64,000 bases of DNA from Acanthosoma haemorrhoidale (taxonomy: Eukaryota > Arthropoda > Insecta > Hemiptera > Acanthosomatidae), in NCBI GenBank assembly GCA_930367205.1, contig OV884009.1, forward strand, positions 92,835,189 through 92,899,188, given 5' to 3'. Below the pieces are notes generated by a model. That model worked only from the letters and a program-made list of their open reading frames with translations, was not told where the DNA came from and made no database searches. The position numbers and the translations under genes were made by a program. The stretch's first letter is position 1, and every line of letters begins with the position of its first letter. Of this stretch, positions 1 to 12,005 are shown one piece after another.

Positions 1-351
1 TAATCTTTCAAGGAATGGAATAAATTCTACATTCATCTCGGCAAAGGTGAGCAGAATGATTCATCTACTGGCTGATGTCATCACTGAAAACTAGGCCGAA
101 TCCTACTACAGCCTGACATATATTTATTACACTGAAACTATGTCTCATAAGGACAAATATTTATTTACAAGTAGTGGATTATGTGATAGTATTCAGTCCC
201 CACTCATATTTTCAATGCGTAGACAATAGAATAAAATGAAATAAGAAATGTATATGTATACAAATAAAAGACAAATATTCTAAAATAAAAATACCTTAAG
301 TAGATAAGTACTACTACCTAATAGTAACCTACATTATATATATATATATAT
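1..351. other. AT-rich sequence without a recognised gene
   Basis: No coding exon or known element is visible. A short (TA)n tract sits at about 337-352, directly beside the 3' end of the jockey copy that follows. Confidence 0.5.
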
Positions 352-600
352 ATCCTTTATTGTGCTAAAATTACAATCTGCCTTATTTGACAATAAGTAG
401 TTCAGATAAATGCTCTTATTCATACCGTATTTACAATTCATCATTTACTCGCTAATTCAAACAATATTTACAAAAAGCACATAGGCCTCCCAAATCCACA
501 TGGTTGTCACCTCCCTCTCATGCGAAAGAAGAAGCGGAGTCTTGGGAAGTCACCCACGCTCGTCCGTCAGTCACGTCTCCGGATATGAGCCAGTGGTTAT
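352..600 (-). mobile_element. Jockey-clade LINE, 3'-UTR fragment (5'-truncated)
   Basis: Read on the minus strand this is the terminal 3' UTR of the jockey-like element best seen at 53088-53991: GGAGGTGACAACCATGTGG, then the two GTATGAATGA-type repeats, then GGCAGATTGTAATTTTA and a terminal AATAAA-like end near 352. The copy is truncated inside the 3' UTR and carries no coding sequence. Heavy 5' truncation is expected of target-primed reverse transcription. Confidence 0.8.
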
Positions 601-2602
601 ATAAATAGAATATTATAAAAATCAACAATATTTCATTAGCACTATATATAATTAGTCATTTTTTCGTGATAGCAAATAACTAAACAATATTTATTTGAAC
701 ACGATGATGAAAAAGCGTGACTAAAGGAGGGGGGAAGTTCCAAAAGGATATTGCAAATATGACGAAGGAATTGTGTAGTATTTTACTTGTAGAATATGGT
801 TGAGAAATTGATCAAATTCTGAAGAAGGGCCATTGAATCTGTCAATCTTCATTTTAGGTAAAGTCAAGTTTCATTTATTCATCAAACGGCCAACTTCAGG
901 TCTCACGAACCCGTTGGGTTTCCAACATTTATGTATTCTCCGACAATCCATTCCTTCATTGCAGTTCAATTGTTTGAGCTCTTATGGTACCAATTGAATT
1001 CACAAGCTCTTGTTCGGTTAAATTTTCGCACAAGGCTTCAACATTTTGATACAGTGCAGTTTGCAAAAGAGATTCTTTCCATTCACCAGTCAGAGATGAC
1101 TTGAGGTGTTCTCCTCTGGGTTTTACAGTAGAAAGGGAAAAACTAGGTAATTGAACTTTTAACGAATCCAAAATGGAATTAGCCATTACACTGCTGGGTC
1201 CCATTTTAATCAAACACTAAATAACTGTAATGAAGGGGACAGGATAAAATTTTCTAAGTAAAAATTAAATCAAAAAATTTAAAGGAGCGATTACAAGATG
1301 CACAAATTTGCAACGAAATAAAAATTTAAAGGAGAAATGAATTTCCGAATTGGTCAAAAACAAAATATTACAAGAAATCAAATAATGAAAGTAAATTTTG
1401 AATTAATCAAAGCAATATGTAAATTAGAAATTAAACCTTTAGAGCCGCAGAGAGAAATAATCACACAATTATTAACGTCAAAGGTACGAATAATGAAAAC
1501 CAGTTTATTACAATGTAAACAAATGACACACCAAACCTTATGGCCGGTTATAAATGATAAGCTGGGTATTTTTGCCAACGTGATCGACTCAAAGGTAAAT
1601 TCAAATTCGTAAATGTAAATCACAAAAAAAAATTGCTGACTTCCGGTAATTCAATTATTTTGGCACCTGTTCAAAACAAGAAATTTAATTAATACAATCA
1701 TGTAGTAGATTGTATGTACAATAAGGTTTTTATTGCGTACATAAGGTTTAAAAAATATATAAAAGAAAATTAAATCAAATTGTAAATGAGAAAAAATGGA
1801 TGTAATTATAAAGCAATCAAAATTTCAGCCTGGTGAGCTCTAAATGGAAACTAAAATACTTTAGATATTACATGGAAGACCAAAAGTAGAAAAAATGGAA
1901 TATAAAGGTGGCTTACCAATTCCATGTAGACCCCGAAACCGAACGAAAGGTGAGGGGAGGTAATTTGAAGAACAAAGGGAATTAAGGTTTTAGGATATCC
2001 TGTTGCACTGCAATGCTAGTAGGAAGCGAAAGTCTTGAGTAGTCCAATTTTACAAGTGCGAGAAAAAAAGAACATCAAATGATACAGTGAAGGTAAAATA
2101 AACACTCTAAATTAAAATAACTCGACCCAATAGAAATTAATAAAACTTGATGATATTATCAAAGAACATATGTTTCAGGAGAGCATAAAAGCCAAGCGCC
2201 ATAACACGAAAATGGCATGAAAGAAGAGGGAACGATGAAACGCATGAGCCCTTCCGCTATTGAACGAATGTCCCTTTCGCCTGAAACTAAATCGATACGT
2301 TCGATTACCTGTATCGATCAGTTGCACTAGACTTCGGGATCTCAGTAGAACGTCTCCACGACCCCCGTCACGCCAAAAGGGGAAGGCAAAATAAAACAAA
2401 GTAAAATTAAATTAAACAAAATAGAATCTGTCATAATACCGAACGGTAGGACGTACTGTCGGCATCAGGTTTGGCGTAAATGAACGTCTGGTTTGGTGTT
2501 AAATAAGCAGAAGCGGTATGAAGGTTGTTGGGTAAGAAAGAGAAAAGGAAGGTTCCAAGGAAGTATTTGCCACAGTGGTATTTTAATTGAGAATAAAAGA
2601 GG
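601..2602. other. AT-rich sequence, no recognised gene
   Basis: Short open frames exist on both strands, but none matches a family I recognise. The segment 956-1213 is noted separately as a weak candidate exon. Confidence 0.4.
959..1213 (-). CDS. weak candidate exon, unidentified
   Basis: A minus-strand frame of about 82 codons from the ATG at 1204 ends in a stop at about 956. It contains ...EHLKSSLTGEWKESLLQ..., with amino-acid composition more balanced than its AT-rich surroundings. Just upstream on the minus strand lies a pyrimidine-rich tract ending in ACAG (about 1226-1240), which would suit a splice acceptor, but a TAG lies between that site and the ATG in this frame. The family is not recognised. 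It may be a chance frame. Confidence 0.18.
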
Positions 2603-2746
2603 GTCATTCTATGACTTTTAATTATTAATCCATTCTGATAACATTAAAGCAGTCACCAGGCGTTTTCTAAGCACTTTAAAGATCATTAAGATTCCGAAAC
2701 AGGAAGTATCAATCAGTAGTTTCAACAGACGCACGTACCATCGGCT
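2603..2746. repeat. direct repeat copy 1 (about 144 bp)
   Basis: Nearly the same sequence recurs at 3026-3170, in the same orientation, with about 90% identity by eye. Shared blocks include TGACTTTTAATTATTAATCC and GCAGTCACCAGGCGTTTTCT. The two copies enclose about 280 bp of different sequence. Confidence 0.8.
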
Positions 2747-3025
2747 TCCTTCTCTCTCTTCAAAACGATAGCCTCGTCGATAGAGAAAGCAAGAAGATCA
2801 GCTATCCATGAACATAAACCACTGGAAGTTCACAGCAAGTCCAGGTGCAGCCTTTGTACGCCCAGGTTTTTCTGATTATGGACCGTCATAAAAAGGATGA
2901 CCAAAACGGAATAGCTGGATGAAACCACTAAAGTGATGGAAGTCAAATTGATGGAGACTTGTCAATGACCTGAAATTTACAAGGACCCCATTGCGATTAA
3001 TCTTGTAACACGTGTCCAATAAAAT

Positions 3026-3170
3026 GTCAACCCTATGACTTTTAATTATTAATCCCTTCTAATAACATTAAAGCAGTCACCAGGCGTTTTCTAAGCACTT
3101 TGAAGATCATTAAGGTTCCGAAACAGGAAATATCAATCAGTAGTCTCAACAGGCGTACGTACTATCGGCT
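3026..3170. repeat. direct repeat copy 2 (about 145 bp)
   Basis: This is the partner of 2603-2746. A pair of 145-bp direct repeats around a 280-bp non-coding middle resembles a miniature terminal-repeat element. However, the ends do not show clean TG...CA termini, and no target duplication was seen. Confidence 0.8.
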
Positions 3171-3459
3171 AAAAACCTGGGTGAAGCCCAGAACTCAAGA
3201 AACTGAATTAGTTTTTATTGGTGAATGTGAATTAGAAGTTTATTTTTTAAATCATTTCATAAAGAGTTTAAAAATCAAGTTCTGTAAACTTAAATGTAAA
3301 CTGTAACCTGATGAAGTATATGTAGTTCAGAAAAAATAAATTGGTTTCAAAACATGCAAATGCAGAATTAAAAGGTTTAATTAACTAAATGATCCTATGA
3401 TAAGTGACACCACTATATACTTTGTTTCATAATATAAATGTTTCAATAATTATTACCTA

Positions 3460-3530
3460 ATGGTACGGGATTCGAACCCGACTCTTTCGAAAAGGCGTCA
3501 TCTACTTACTCATTCCCTAGTACTTAGTTA
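3460..3530 (-). repeat. tRNA-related SINE head (Pol III B box)
   Basis: On the minus strand the sequence has a perfect B-box-like GGGTTCGAATCCC (3467-3479) with a CGGG/CCCG T-arm. It is preceded by a loose A-box-like GAGTAAGTAGATGACG. The intervening region does not fold into a proper anticodon arm, so this looks like a tRNA-derived SINE fragment rather than a functional tRNA. Confidence 0.4.
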
Positions 3531-3792
3531 ATATTTATTTGTTTAAGCGCAGCTTTGAGAAGATCACCAGAGGAATATTCTTTCCAACAAAACTGCAGTG
3601 CATTCTATTTAAATTTTCCAAGAGCTTGAGTTCTATTACTTAGATTCAACATAGTTAACCAATGAACGGTGTAAATGTGACAAGTTCTCGCTATAAGACT
3701 TTATAAATGTTCTACTACATTTAATGACGAGCTCGTCATGACTAAATTGGCTTATCGTAGCTAAAATTAATGACTATATATAAATCGTAATA

Positions 3793-5172
3793 CAGAGGGG
3801 TCCAAAAAAATGTATCCACTGGTTAACAGTCCATAACTTGCAAACTAATTGACGGAGTTGTCTCATTTTTAGTGAAAGTGTAGCTTAAAGTCCAACTTAA
3901 AGATATCACTGTAGGTGTTCGAAATGGTCACCATTAACATTCACACACAAACGATGCCGCCAAACTGCAGCACGAACTACTGACTGCAACGTGTTCAGTT
4001 GGATATTTGCACATGAATGTACGATGGATTCTCGAAATTCATCCAATGTGCGTGGCTTTTGTCGATAAACTACGTCCTTTAGTGTTCACCACAGGTAAAA
4101 GTCCAGAGGAGTTAAGTCTGGGGAACGTGGTGGATACTCTACAGCACCTCTACGGCCTGTCCATCTTCCTGGTAGATTTTCGTCGAGATAAGCCCTAACA
4201 CGATTGTGGTAGTGGGCTGGGGCACCATCTTGTTGAAAGTAAAATCTTCCGTCTCCATACAAGTCTTGGATGGCAGGTAAAATGGATGTTTAAAGCTTCT
4301 GCAGGTACGCCTCACCGGTAACTGTGCCGTCAAAGAAGAATGGCCTAATCAAGCCCCGCTAAGACAACCCACACCACACATTTACTCCTGACAAATTCAC
4401 GGCTTTGTCTACATGGACGTTTGGATTTTCGGCGGCCCAGTAGATGCAATTTTGGCGATTTACTGTACCATTGGGTTTGAACTGTGCCTCATCAGACCAC
4501 ACAATCATCTCTGCAAACTCTTCATCGTTGCGCACCATGTTATTAAACCACTCGCTGTACTCCATTCTACGATCTGGGTCGTCCTCGTTCATTGCGTGCA
4601 GCAATCTTGGGATGTAGCACTTCCACTTTGCTGTCTTCAAAATTCGCAGAACACTTAAGCGACTCACTCCAGTTTCACGGGCACACTGTCTCACAGACTT
4701 CTGTGGTGAGTGAGGGAATTGTTGTAACACAAGATGGGAGTTAAATGGACTTGTTACTGTTACAGGTCGTCCAGATCGTTGTTTGTGTACATCTTTACCT
4801 TCGGCTTCAAATTTTTCTCAAATGCGACGAATCGTTAAACGTGTCGGTGGCTTTGTTTGATACACATTTCGCCATTGCCGTTGAACCTCATTAATGTTTT
4901 CGTACTTAAAATACCACTTTAAAACAGACCTCCCTTCATCAAATGTAAGCCTTACGCCAGCCATGTTTACTCGAGTAACAAGGTACAACTAACAATAATA
5001 CACTAACTATCTGGCGACTGTCATCTGACAAAACAAAACAACGCAATACAACGCTTGTATGGCGATTGCCGGAACTACAAACTATTACACTACCAAAAAT
5101 GAGACAACTCCGTCAATTATTTTGCAAGTTATGAACTTTTAAACAGTGGATACATTTTTTTGGACCCCTCTG
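3793..5172 (-). mobile_element. Tc1/mariner-superfamily DNA transposon, DD41D type, with about 80-bp terminal inverted repeats
   Basis: The ends begin CAGAGGGGTCC and finish GGACCCCTCTG. The inverted repeats extend about 80 bp inward, both containing GACGGAGTTGTCTCATTTT or its complement. The 5' end is preceded by TA; the 3' flank is TTA, so the TA duplication is imperfect. The interior is one minus-strand transposase pseudogene. Total length is about 1.38 kb, which is normal for an autonomous mariner-like element. The insert is dead but structurally complete end to end. Confidence 0.85.
3913..4966 (-). pseudogene. degenerate DD41D transposase
   Basis: Translation starts at about 4964 with MAGVRLTFDEGRSVLKWYF, an N-terminal domain common in DUF4817-type transposases. 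A helix-turn-helix follows (SVRQCARETGVSRLSVLRIL). The DDE core has WSDEAQF (first Asp), FYFQQDGAPAHY (second Asp) and SPDLTPLDFYLW (third Asp). By direct count 41 residues separate the second and third Asp. There are several lesions. A TGA lies in the N-terminal domain (about 4815). A frameshift falls after VNVWCGLS (about 4360). There are also later stops, including one straight after FYLW. The longest uninterrupted piece is 4359-4730. Normal elements of this sort encode about 340 residues, so this copy is nearly full length but broken. Confidence 0.8.
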
Positions 5173-5781
5173 TTATACATGGAAGCCAAAAATAAAATAA
5201 GTACTAGTTTACATTTATTTTTCTGGGAAAAGGATTATACTTTTAGTAATATTTCATATTGAAAAATATTTTTAAATACCTAATTTTTTATGATCTGTTT
5301 ATATAAGTGCCAACTAAATAGCAAATAAAAAAGAAAATGTTTATAATAAAAGTACTATTTATACAATAGCTCACTGAATTATAGCTGCATATTGCAAGCT
5401 TTTAAACTAATATATAGTGTGCTATAGACAAACAGATTTCGTATGATATTACCTAATCTGCCTGAAAAATAAAATTGATAACACCCTGGATTATGCTGTA
5501 CTATTTTCATTAAGTCTTAATGAGACTAAGTATGGGGAAAAAAAAAATCAAGGTGGAAAACTCATTCTTTCTCTTAACTAACTTACTTTTCTCAGACTTT
5601 TAAGCATTCTGAAGTCACAGCTCAGAAGCTTTTAAAGGCCTAAGTTTAATATTTCCCCCACAGTTATGGACACATTACCTTGGTAATGCCGAGTTATGGT
5701 GGCTCTTCCCCTCCTTCTGTGCACAATATTTCCTCGGTTCATTCTTTTTTCAAACCCCCAATTCTCATCACCCTCCTTATA

Positions 5782-6515
5782 CACCGGAGGAGTTCAAAAA
5801 TTAATGTGAGTGTTGCCGTTAAAAAAAAACGTATTCAAGATATAGTTACAAACGTTTAGAAATCTTCCAAGTACTCCCCTATGTCACTTACACATTTTTT
5901 CAAGCGATTTTCTCAGGGACGTTATGCACCCTGGTAGCCTCGATTGGAACCGTGTTTAGAGTCTTCATGGCGGCTTTGATCGTTAACGTATTCACTTTGA
6001 GCCTGAACTCTTAAGCATGTGTTATTGCCGGCGACGAAATATGGGCTTTTCAGTACGTACCGGAGACAATGTGTCATTCGCCACTGACACGCCCCGGCGT
6101 CCCCGAAAGGCAAGAATGAGTAAGTCAACAGTGAAAACAATGCTGGCCCTAGTGCTCCACAAGGAGTTTGTGCCTCTAAGGCAGACCACCAACGCTGCCT
6201 ACTGCATGGATGTTCTTGAAAGATTGAGAACAAGGTTCCTCCGCGTGCGAAAGAAGATTGCCGCTACCTGCGGGCTCCATTATGACAATACTCCCAGCCA
6301 CGCCGCTCTACGCGTCCGTGAGTTCCTGGTGAAGCACAACTTGGCAACGCTTCCTTCTTACAGTCCCGACTTGGCTCCGGCACACTTTTTGTTTCCTTAA
6401 GGATTAAGACCTCCCTCAAAGGACACCGTTCGAAGATTTCTAAACGTTTGTAACTGATTTCTTGAATAAAATTTTTTTTAAGTCAACACTTGCAATATGT
6501 TTTGAGCAACCCCTG
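5782..6515 (+). mobile_element. internally deleted mariner-like element
   Basis: TA dinucleotides at 5780-5781 and 6516-6517 flank inverted ends. The left end (CACCGGAGGAGTTCAAAA) matches the complement of the right end (CAGGGGTTGCTCAAAA), and the match continues inward through CAAACGTTTAGAAATCTTC. The 734-bp body holds only the C-terminal half of a transposase, so the element has lost its DNA-binding domain. Confidence 0.8.
6080..6400 (+). pseudogene. mariner transposase C-terminal fragment
   Basis: The frame that opens near 6017 becomes recognisable from about 6110 (RKARMSKSTVKTML). It continues through HKEFVPL, VLERLRTR and the catalytic block HYDNTPSHAALRVREFL, and ends in SPDLAPAHFLFP. 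The second catalytic Asp (in HYDN) is kept. In the terminal motif, mariner normally has SPDLAPCDFFLF; here the final Asp position reads Ala-His, so the catalytic residue is lost. The helix-turn-helix half is absent and a stop follows at 6400. Confidence 0.75.
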
Positions 6516-6517
6516 TA

Positions 6518-7057
6518 TGCAATATTCTTCAGTTGAAATCTTCAGTCTACTCCCACAATATTCCGTCTCTCTAGCCTGCCAACAAAACTGTTCGATCGTT
6601 CCTTCCTCACTCGCTCCACTCTCCTAATATTCTCCATGGTTATATTTTCTCTCTCTCCTAATATCCACCATGGTTCATCTTTATGAATCTTCACAACTCT
6701 ACTATTCGAACACCTACTCTCATATTTTCATACTTTTATTCTCTCCATTTCTGTTTTTCATTTTATTATTTACTATATATACCCAGATATTTGGCTGGCA
6801 CCTTACTTGTTTTTTTACTATTGTATGTGGTTTGGACTATTGTATATTTAGGCTATATATAAGTTAACGTTCGTGAGAACTAGAACAGTAAAAAAGATCG
6901 AGAAAGAAGTAATAGAAATGAATAGGGCAAACGATGGTATAAGACTGCTTTATTCATAGCTCTTAATGCCATACACATACACTCGGAATGTTTACATCCC
7001 GATGTTTTGGTATTAAGACTGTGTACCAACAGTGCCCAGGCCTTAACTTATAATATA

Positions 7058-7110
<53 letters not shown>

Positions 7111-9274
7111 CTAATTTAAAAGTTTTCATTTAATGTTATATTGTATTTTAAAGACTTTTTTGTTTCTTATTTGTGAATCCATCTATGACTTCATTTAGTG
7201 AACGCAGTTAAACAATCTTTGATTTTATATTTTTTTTTTTCATATAGAGCTTCACACTCTATTTCACTTTGTGAATTTTCTTTATAGTGTATTAGTTTTT
7301 TTGTTTCCCTGTTGAATTTGTCAACTGTACGTCATTGTTATTGATAGGGGACTTTGTCCCGAAGTAGAATTATTTTTCTATTCTAAAACATATAAGCTCT
7401 AAAATTGTTATATCAAGTCACAGTTATATCAAACTGTTCTGTTAAAATAACTTAAATGTCTTAGTTTTCAGCATATATAATAGCAAGTAGGATAACTTAT
7501 GGTCATTAATTAGGCTGTTGTTTTATGTATGTTTCATAATTTCAAAATTGTCGGCTTTGGGCTGAGTATGTAATAATTGACCTCGGATATTACATTTGCA
7601 ATGCGGAAAGATGTAATTAAGATGCCTTAGGAAACAGTGAAAGTGGTTGGGCTCATTGGTTCAATTCCTTGTTGCGGTCTGCATGTCGATGAACCGAATG
7701 GCTGCTTGCTTGAATGGAATTGAAATTGAAGAGATAAAAAAATGTGTGACAAACTGTTGATATGTTTATGTTTAAAATCCAAAGTAATAGAATGTGAAAA
7801 GGGAATGTAATATAGCATTGATCAACAATACATGCTCCATTGTTGTAATATTTTACTTAGAGAATTAGGTTCAGTTTCCACTAACGTTTGTTAGCTCTCA
7901 GCTTAGAATCTATTTCACATCAAAATCTGTATTTCCTCCTAATGATGGGAATAAAGTAAAAGCGGCAATTAAACTAGGAAATGACTAGTTAAGAATGTTT
8001 TAAATCCCCAAGCAAGGTGGCTTTTTGGGTTCCCAAAAAAAACAGTATTGATAAATAATAAAAAAATAAACATCGTAATGTCAAATAAAGGATAATAATA
8101 CTCCTTCGGATTCTTCTCGCCACTAGAACATTCCTGAAGGATTTATCATGCCTCTGAGAAAACAAAAAAAAGGTAATAACAAAAAATAAATAGTAAAATT
8201 CTCCAAAAAAAATCTAAACGGCTGTCATTGAGTAAATAGGTTTGTATTAGAAGCCCGTTAAAGGTTTTTATTTTTATTATATAATTCAATATAATTTACT
8301 TAGACTGGCCAATGTTCTCTAAATGAACAGTGAAGGTTAAAATATATATAAAAAAGAAACATTCTATTTACGAGGATGAGATAGGAATGGCAAGTTGTTT
8401 TTTATGTGATTGTATTATTGAGCTTTGGTTCGTGAAAAAATAAAGATTTTAGATTTTATTAAAATTTATAAACGGGTGACGTTTTGACAACTCGTAAATT
8501 TGTAGTAAGCAGACAAGATATTCCTGCCTATAACCAGAAAATGTACATACAAATTAATAGTTCTATTTGTTTCCTAACCGGTTTTTCATCTTTGCTATTA
8601 AAATTAACTAAAATCGGTATAACGTTTAGTTTTTATTCTTGCATTAATAGATACGATAAAACGTTCTATTACGTTCTCGTTTAAATTAGATCTAATTTCG
8701 CATAGAGAACAACCCTATTGGCAAGTGGAAATATAATGTAACGGAGACAAAGAATTTAAATCGATTGTATCTTATTTCAATGACATATTTTGTTATTTAA
8801 TATCCAGAAAGCTGCTGGAATCAATTTGTATCAACAACACAGTAAATTGTTGTGAAAGGAAAAATAATACATGCATAATGTTAATAATAAGGTTTTTAAA
8901 TTTAAATGAAATAACAAATGCAGCAGCCAACCATATATAACTTAATTAATTACAACGGCCATACATAAATTAATTAATTAACAGTTAAAAAGAAGCAACA
9001 TAGCAGATTAACTTCTGTTGTCCGCGACTTCCCTAAGATTAGAGAGCGATGTTACAGAAGATTGCCCTAGTTTAGAGTGGGATCTTTCTACGAGCTCAAC
9101 AAGATAATCACGCGAATCGGTAATTCAGGGCTCTTTGTGAATATGCTATTTCTAAATTGTAATTGTCCTATTGTTCCCATGTCTCTCCAACGTGGTCCTT
9201 ACAATGAACGCCAATTACAGCAGATTTCCATGAATGAAATAGAAAATAAAAATTATTCTGAGACATTAGATTGA
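6518..9274. other. AT-rich intergenic sequence with no recognised gene
   Basis: No family motif was seen on either strand. The only clear structure is the (TA)n tract at 7050-7109. Confidence 0.5.
7050..7109. repeat. (TA)n microsatellite
   Basis: An uninterrupted TA run of about 50 bp, preceded by TAATATAATA units. Confidence 0.95.
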
Positions 9275-9672
9275 CCTTGATGAGATCGAGTATTGGTGCA
9301 ACAAATGGATCAAAGTTAATAAACCAAATAGAATAATAAAGAAGGAAAATGAGCACATTACCTTTAACCTCTGCCGCAAGTCCTGTAAAATATTTCAGGC
9401 TTCCATCTCGACAAAAGACTGGCATGGAACACACGCACGATGCTAAGAAGACGAGAACTAAACAGACGCTTTGGAAAACTTTACAGATTTTTTCGAAGGA
9501 CATTTTATCTCTCATCAGAAAATAAATTTCTAATTTACAAAGTTAGACCTACGCCAATTTGAACTGACGGAATAGAGCTATAGGGAACAGCAAAATATTC
9601 GATCTTCAAGAGAATCCAATCCTTTCAATCAAAGGTCCTGAGAACAATAGTTAATGCCCCTTATTACGTCAG
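9275..9672 (+). pseudogene. Jockey-clade LINE ORF2 fragment (post-RT region)
   Basis: The segment is collinear with 53088-53480. Recognisable pieces are IEYWCNKWIKV, the [20 protein letters not shown] block, and AKYSIFKRIQSFQSKVLRT followed by VNAPYYV. It ends abruptly at about 9672, where the other copies continue with SNKTLHNDL. Compared with other copies it has insertions and frame changes, so it is a dead fragment lacking both RT catalytic motifs and the 3' tail. Confidence 0.75.
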
Positions 9673-10527
9673 GATGCAAAAAAGATTCAAGCCGTCTGAA
9701 ATCAAAAACAGGCTGATTAATTTTTGGTTAACTTACCATAACGGGGAGTGTGACAAAAAGGTAAACGTGATAGTAGAGCCAGTTTCGCAAACATTTTTCA
9801 ATTTACAGTTTAACACGTTGACTTCCGCGTCACCAACGTTAAAGTTTTTCATTCTAAATATTTTTTTATAAACTATGTTACTTTTATAAAAATGTAAGCT
9901 TATTATATTCTATGAAATATTTTTCTGAATACCTGCTAAAATATAAGTATTCAAATAAGCATCACCCAAATATGGATGACGCGGTAGTCCACGTGTTAAA
10001 AGATGATTTTTTTTCTATGATAAAGAACTTCTATACGTTAAAGAGGGTAATGTTATGAAAAGTTCACAAATAAAGGTTAAGAGTCAACAATTGGAATCTT
10101 GTACGATATAAAATACACGATTCCGAGGAATAAGTTGATAAGTCTAAAAACATATATTTTCAGGGCCACATTTCTTAGCGATGTAAGATTTATAGAAATT
10201 ACGTGTTAGATAGAAATTAACTGTTTGTACCATTAAGGACCAAATGGACGAAATCAACAATAATAAGGAGCAGGCTATAATTCGTGGCAAGTTTATGAGT
10301 GTGTAACTACACTTGAGGTTTATTGGTCTTTATTGTCCATAAAGAATAACTTTTGCTTTTTATTAAGTACCATTTATAATTATCGCTGAATAGGACATGT
10401 GTCATTGACTACTTGATCTGAACAGAATCAATACTTTTCTAGTATAGCATATATTTTTATATATCTTGTGATCTATAAAGAAGTGGAAGAAAGTAGTGAT
10501 TCAAAAATAAATATAGAAATAATATAT

Positions 10528-10620
10528 GATATTTTGAAGGATGCGAAAGCTGGTTATAGTTAAAAGATGTGCACAATATCCCTCCCAACGTTTTGGACTG
10601 ATATCAGTCCATCCAGGCAT
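10528..10620 (-). repeat. hammerhead-like repeat, copy 1
   Basis: On the minus strand CCTGGAT is followed by a perfect hairpin GGACTGATATCAGTCC (10595-10610) and AAAACGTTGG. A downstream tail (GATATTGTGCACATC...CGCATCCTTC) is shared with the copy at 43130-43262. The GAAAC box reads AAAAC here, so this copy is probably inactive. Confidence 0.5.
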
Positions 10621-11939
10621 AATTATTTTAATGAATTTAATTTATATTTGAATGACACGACATATGTTGACTAATTTCAGAGTCCGAAATAGTTTGTTGA
10701 TAAAAACTATTGTTTGACAAAGATTTGAGAATGTTATTATGCACATATTTTAAACATACTGTCACGAAAAAATTACAGTAAAGCTTCCATATATTTCTAC
10801 CACTAGAAACTACAGTATCATGCATTGATACTTAGTATGGTTCAGTGATATTTTAGAGTATCAGTTCGGAATATTTTTAACGAGCCTTATCGTCGCTCCT
10901 GGGTGAATCGGAGCATTGGGGGAAAGTTAGTTATTATTATTAATGATGTGTTTCCTCGTCCCCTACTTCAGATTCCCCCCCATAAATATTCTGCGGTGTT
11001 GAGGAAAGGTTTGTGAGGGGGTATATGAATTATGAAACTAGGGATGTCACGGCTGAGCCAATTTCTTAACAAGCATAACACTATGTTAAAGGTCATTTAT
11101 TTTTAATAAATACATGAATTGTAAAAATAATTGGATCTTGTATGTTTCGTCATTCATAAGATGTATCTGTTAGTACATTCTAATTATAATAGAAGTCGGA
11201 TGAATGGTGGATTATAGTATCATTATACAACCCCCATATGTTTTTTTGGCCCGGGAAAATGGAGAAGCCCTCAGTCTTATTTTGGAGTCCTAAGGGAAAC
11301 ATTTATGACTCACCAACCCTCTGTGGGGAGGTTTTTATTTGCTGCTGTTCTTGGTTATGAATAATCAAGTATAATAAGGAGATTCGCTGGGTGTGGGCCC
11401 GAATCAGCTGTTTACACACACCGATGAGGCCCCACACGCAGGAAATAACAAATCCAGTAAAAAAAAAACAAAATCCACATTACCCTTTCCTTTCTTGTTT
11501 ACAGTTTAGTTATTAGATATTTCTCATTTGAATATTTAATTTGTTTTTATGTTATATGTTTTTAGTTGGGGGTGTTAATTGCCGTGTATGTTACATGTTA
11601 TATTATATTGTTTATATTTTAAATCATGTTCAATCAGTTCACGTACAAATCAATAGTGGGTATCATCTTTTGTTTGTAAATTAAATATTTATCATTTGTA
11701 GAAGTCTTAATATTGTTTAATCCACGTACGCGAATACATACTTAAATATTACGTCAATTACGTCAAGTGCTCCTAGCATTGCCCTGATCAAACCTTTCTA
11801 TCCCCTCTCATGTAGTGTTTGCTAAATTATTCCAATGATAAGTTTTTTTTTCGTCTTTATTACATTTTATTTTTAGTTTATTTATTATATTTATGTGAAC
11901 ATTTTTTGGATATATATTGTTGATGTTTATCGGTGCAAA

Positions 11940-12005
11940 GAAAAAAGAGAGGCTTGAACCCGGCACTCCTTATTTCTGGTTGGGTGCTCTCACTGATCCC
12001 TGTTC
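11940..12005 (-). repeat. tRNA-related SINE head
   Basis: On the minus strand an A-box-like GATCAGTGAGAGCACC is followed about 30 nt later by a B-box GGGTTCAAGCC (11951-11961). The spacing is right for an internal Pol III promoter. The rest does not make a complete tRNA cloverleaf. Confidence 0.45.

Noticed and set aside
3467..3530. A genuine tRNA gene on the minus strand
   Set aside because: The B-box is perfect, but the anticodon arm does not form a 5-bp stem with a 7-nt loop and the acceptor ends do not pair. A SINE fragment fits better.
7050..7109. TA-rich promoter
   Set aside because: It is a simple dinucleotide repeat with no gene nearby on either strand.
9168..9515. 115-codon minus-strand frame with an apparent hydrophobic start
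   Set aside because: Most of it is antisense to the jockey ORF2 fragment at 9275-9672.
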